Of a DNA stretch of 5,299 nt, positions 4,921-5,299 are shown piece after piece. The translations under genes and the position numbers were made by a program. Under the pieces are notes generated by a model. The model ran no database searches and had not been told where the DNA came from. It saw only the letters and a program-made list of their open reading frames with translations. Source of the DNA: Nanobdellota archaeon (GTDB lineage: Archaea > Nanobdellota > Nanobdellia > SCGC-AAA011-G17 > GW2011-AR20); NCBI GenBank assembly GCA_018819375.1, contig JAHJQH010000098.1:1-5299 (forward strand), read 5' to 3'. Within the stretch, counting starts at the first letter, position 1; every line of letters starts with the position of its first letter.

Positions 4921-5193
4921 TGACAGACTAGACCGGGAGGTTGGCTTTCTCCTGTAACTGCAAACAAGCCTTAGGCAGGGTTGAAGCTGAGGGAGAGGTA
5001 GCAGTGTTAATCACGAGTCTTGGTTTTGACATTGAGACCTTGTCCTGTTTGGTCGGTATTTATGGGAATCAGGTCAGGATGGGAACATAGCAGCCTTAAT
5101 TATATTTATTGACGCTTTCAGGGTTGCAGGGTTGAGGAGAAATCAAGGGTGCTTGTGGTTGGTATTGTTATCCATCCCCCAGCGCGTCTGTTA
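4921..5193 (+). ncRNA. Signal recognition particle RNA (archaeal 7S RNA)
   Basis: This RNA scaffolds SRP19 and SRP54 and targets nascent membrane and secreted proteins. The SRP54 site is textbook: GGTCAGG (5072-5078), stem ATG/CAT closing a GGAA tetraloop (5082-5085), then AGCAGCC (5089-5095). The Alu domain has the conserved TGTAA (4953-4957), helix 3 GGAG/CTCC (4936-4939 with 4949-4952) and helix 4 CTGC/GCAG (4958-4961 with 4975-4978). Their loops are complementary, GGCTT (4943-4947) with AAGCC (4966-4970), as in the known loop-loop contact. Helix 1 closes the ends: TGACAGAC (4921-4928) with GTCTGTTA (5186-5193). Helix 5 pairs 4997-5018 with 5151-5173, 22 bp with one bulge and eight G:U pairs, then 5019-5026 with 5140-5147. 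A possible helix 6 is GACC/GGTC (5036-5039 with 5051-5054), with no clear canonical tetraloop. At about 273 bases it is slightly compact. Ends are inferred from helix 1 and may be off by a few bases. Confidence 0.93.
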
Positions 5194-5194
5194 C

Positions 5195-5201
5195 TTTTTT
5201 T
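5195..5201 (+). terminator. T7 terminator of the SRP RNA
   Basis: Seven T residues follow one base after the last helix 1 pair. Archaeal RNA polymerase releases transcripts at such oligo-T tracts, often without a dedicated hairpin. The tract ends at the first base of the stop triplet of the possible minus-strand gene. Confidence 0.65.
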
Positions 5202-5299
5202 CAGAACTTGATTTTGTAATTTCTTTTAATAAACCGCCATTTACTTGAGAATAATGCAACAAAAGCTGGCTTGAAGAATCGTTTGATTTGAGTCTTTGA
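5201..5299 (-). CDS. Possible C-terminal tail of an unidentified protein (5' partial, minus strand)
   Basis: One minus-strand frame is open from the window edge to TGA at 5203-5201. It encodes 32 residues, including KRFFKPAFVALFSSKWRFIKRNYKIKF, a basic and aromatic tail like those ending many membrane-associated enzymes. I do not recognise the family. It would end tail-to-tail with the SRP RNA, at the edge of its T tract. A second minus frame is also open, to TAA at 5193-5191, but it gives a serine-rich peptide and would run into the 3' strand of SRP helix 1, so it is less likely. No plus-strand frame in this stretch is open to the window edge. With so few codons the call is tentative. Confidence 0.4.
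   Translation of the reverse strand, partial: SKTQIKRFFKPAFVALFSSKWRFIKRNYKIKF

Noticed and set aside
1..5299. CRISPR array, mobile element, defence or toxin genes
   Set aside because: There are no spaced repeats of the right size, no transposase-like product and no terminal inverted repeats. The only tandem array is the 42-bp heptad repeat, which has no spacers.

Overview
The window looks archaeal. It has a signal recognition particle (SRP) 7S RNA with the archaeal Alu-domain layout, an archaeal-type Dph2 for diphthamide synthesis, an alpha2-type glycyl-tRNA synthetase and the tail of a probable ZPR1 zinc-finger protein. TATA-like boxes sit about 28-36 bases before starts, and no convincing Shine-Dalgarno sequences are visible. 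The AT-rich composition, short intergenic gaps and somewhat short proteins would suit a DPANN-type lineage (Woesearchaeota/Pacearchaeota-like), but that placement is inference.

Layout, left to right. The window opens with the last 30 codons of a probable ZPR1-family gene (+). A small gene for a two-CBS-domain protein follows (+), 31 bp after the stop. It ends 17 bp from the stop of dph2, which lies on the minus strand. dph2 and the glycyl-tRNA synthetase gene diverge from a 56-bp gap with one near-symmetric AT box. After glyS come three separate plus-strand tRNA genes: Ala(CGC), Ala(GGC) and Pro(CGG). A polytopic membrane protein of the GT-C (PMT/ArnT-like) glycosyltransferase type is next. 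The 470 bases after it hold a heptad tandem repeat, a TATA box, the SRP RNA, a T-run terminator and the 3' tail of a possible minus-strand gene running off the window.

Most of the content is translation and secretion housekeeping: tRNA charging (GlyRS), tRNAs, EF-2 modification (Dph2), possibly EF-1A-linked ZPR1, and co-translational targeting (SRP RNA). Each unit seems to have its own promoter, so this is a cluster of single-gene transcripts rather than an operon. The GT-C enzyme and the CBS protein are the only genes whose specific job cannot be read from sequence. I see no defence system, mobile element or CRISPR. The points most worth a second look are regulatory: a T6-TATA element at three gene junctions, the shared TATA box between dph2 and glyS, and the repeats next to and inside the SRP RNA gene.
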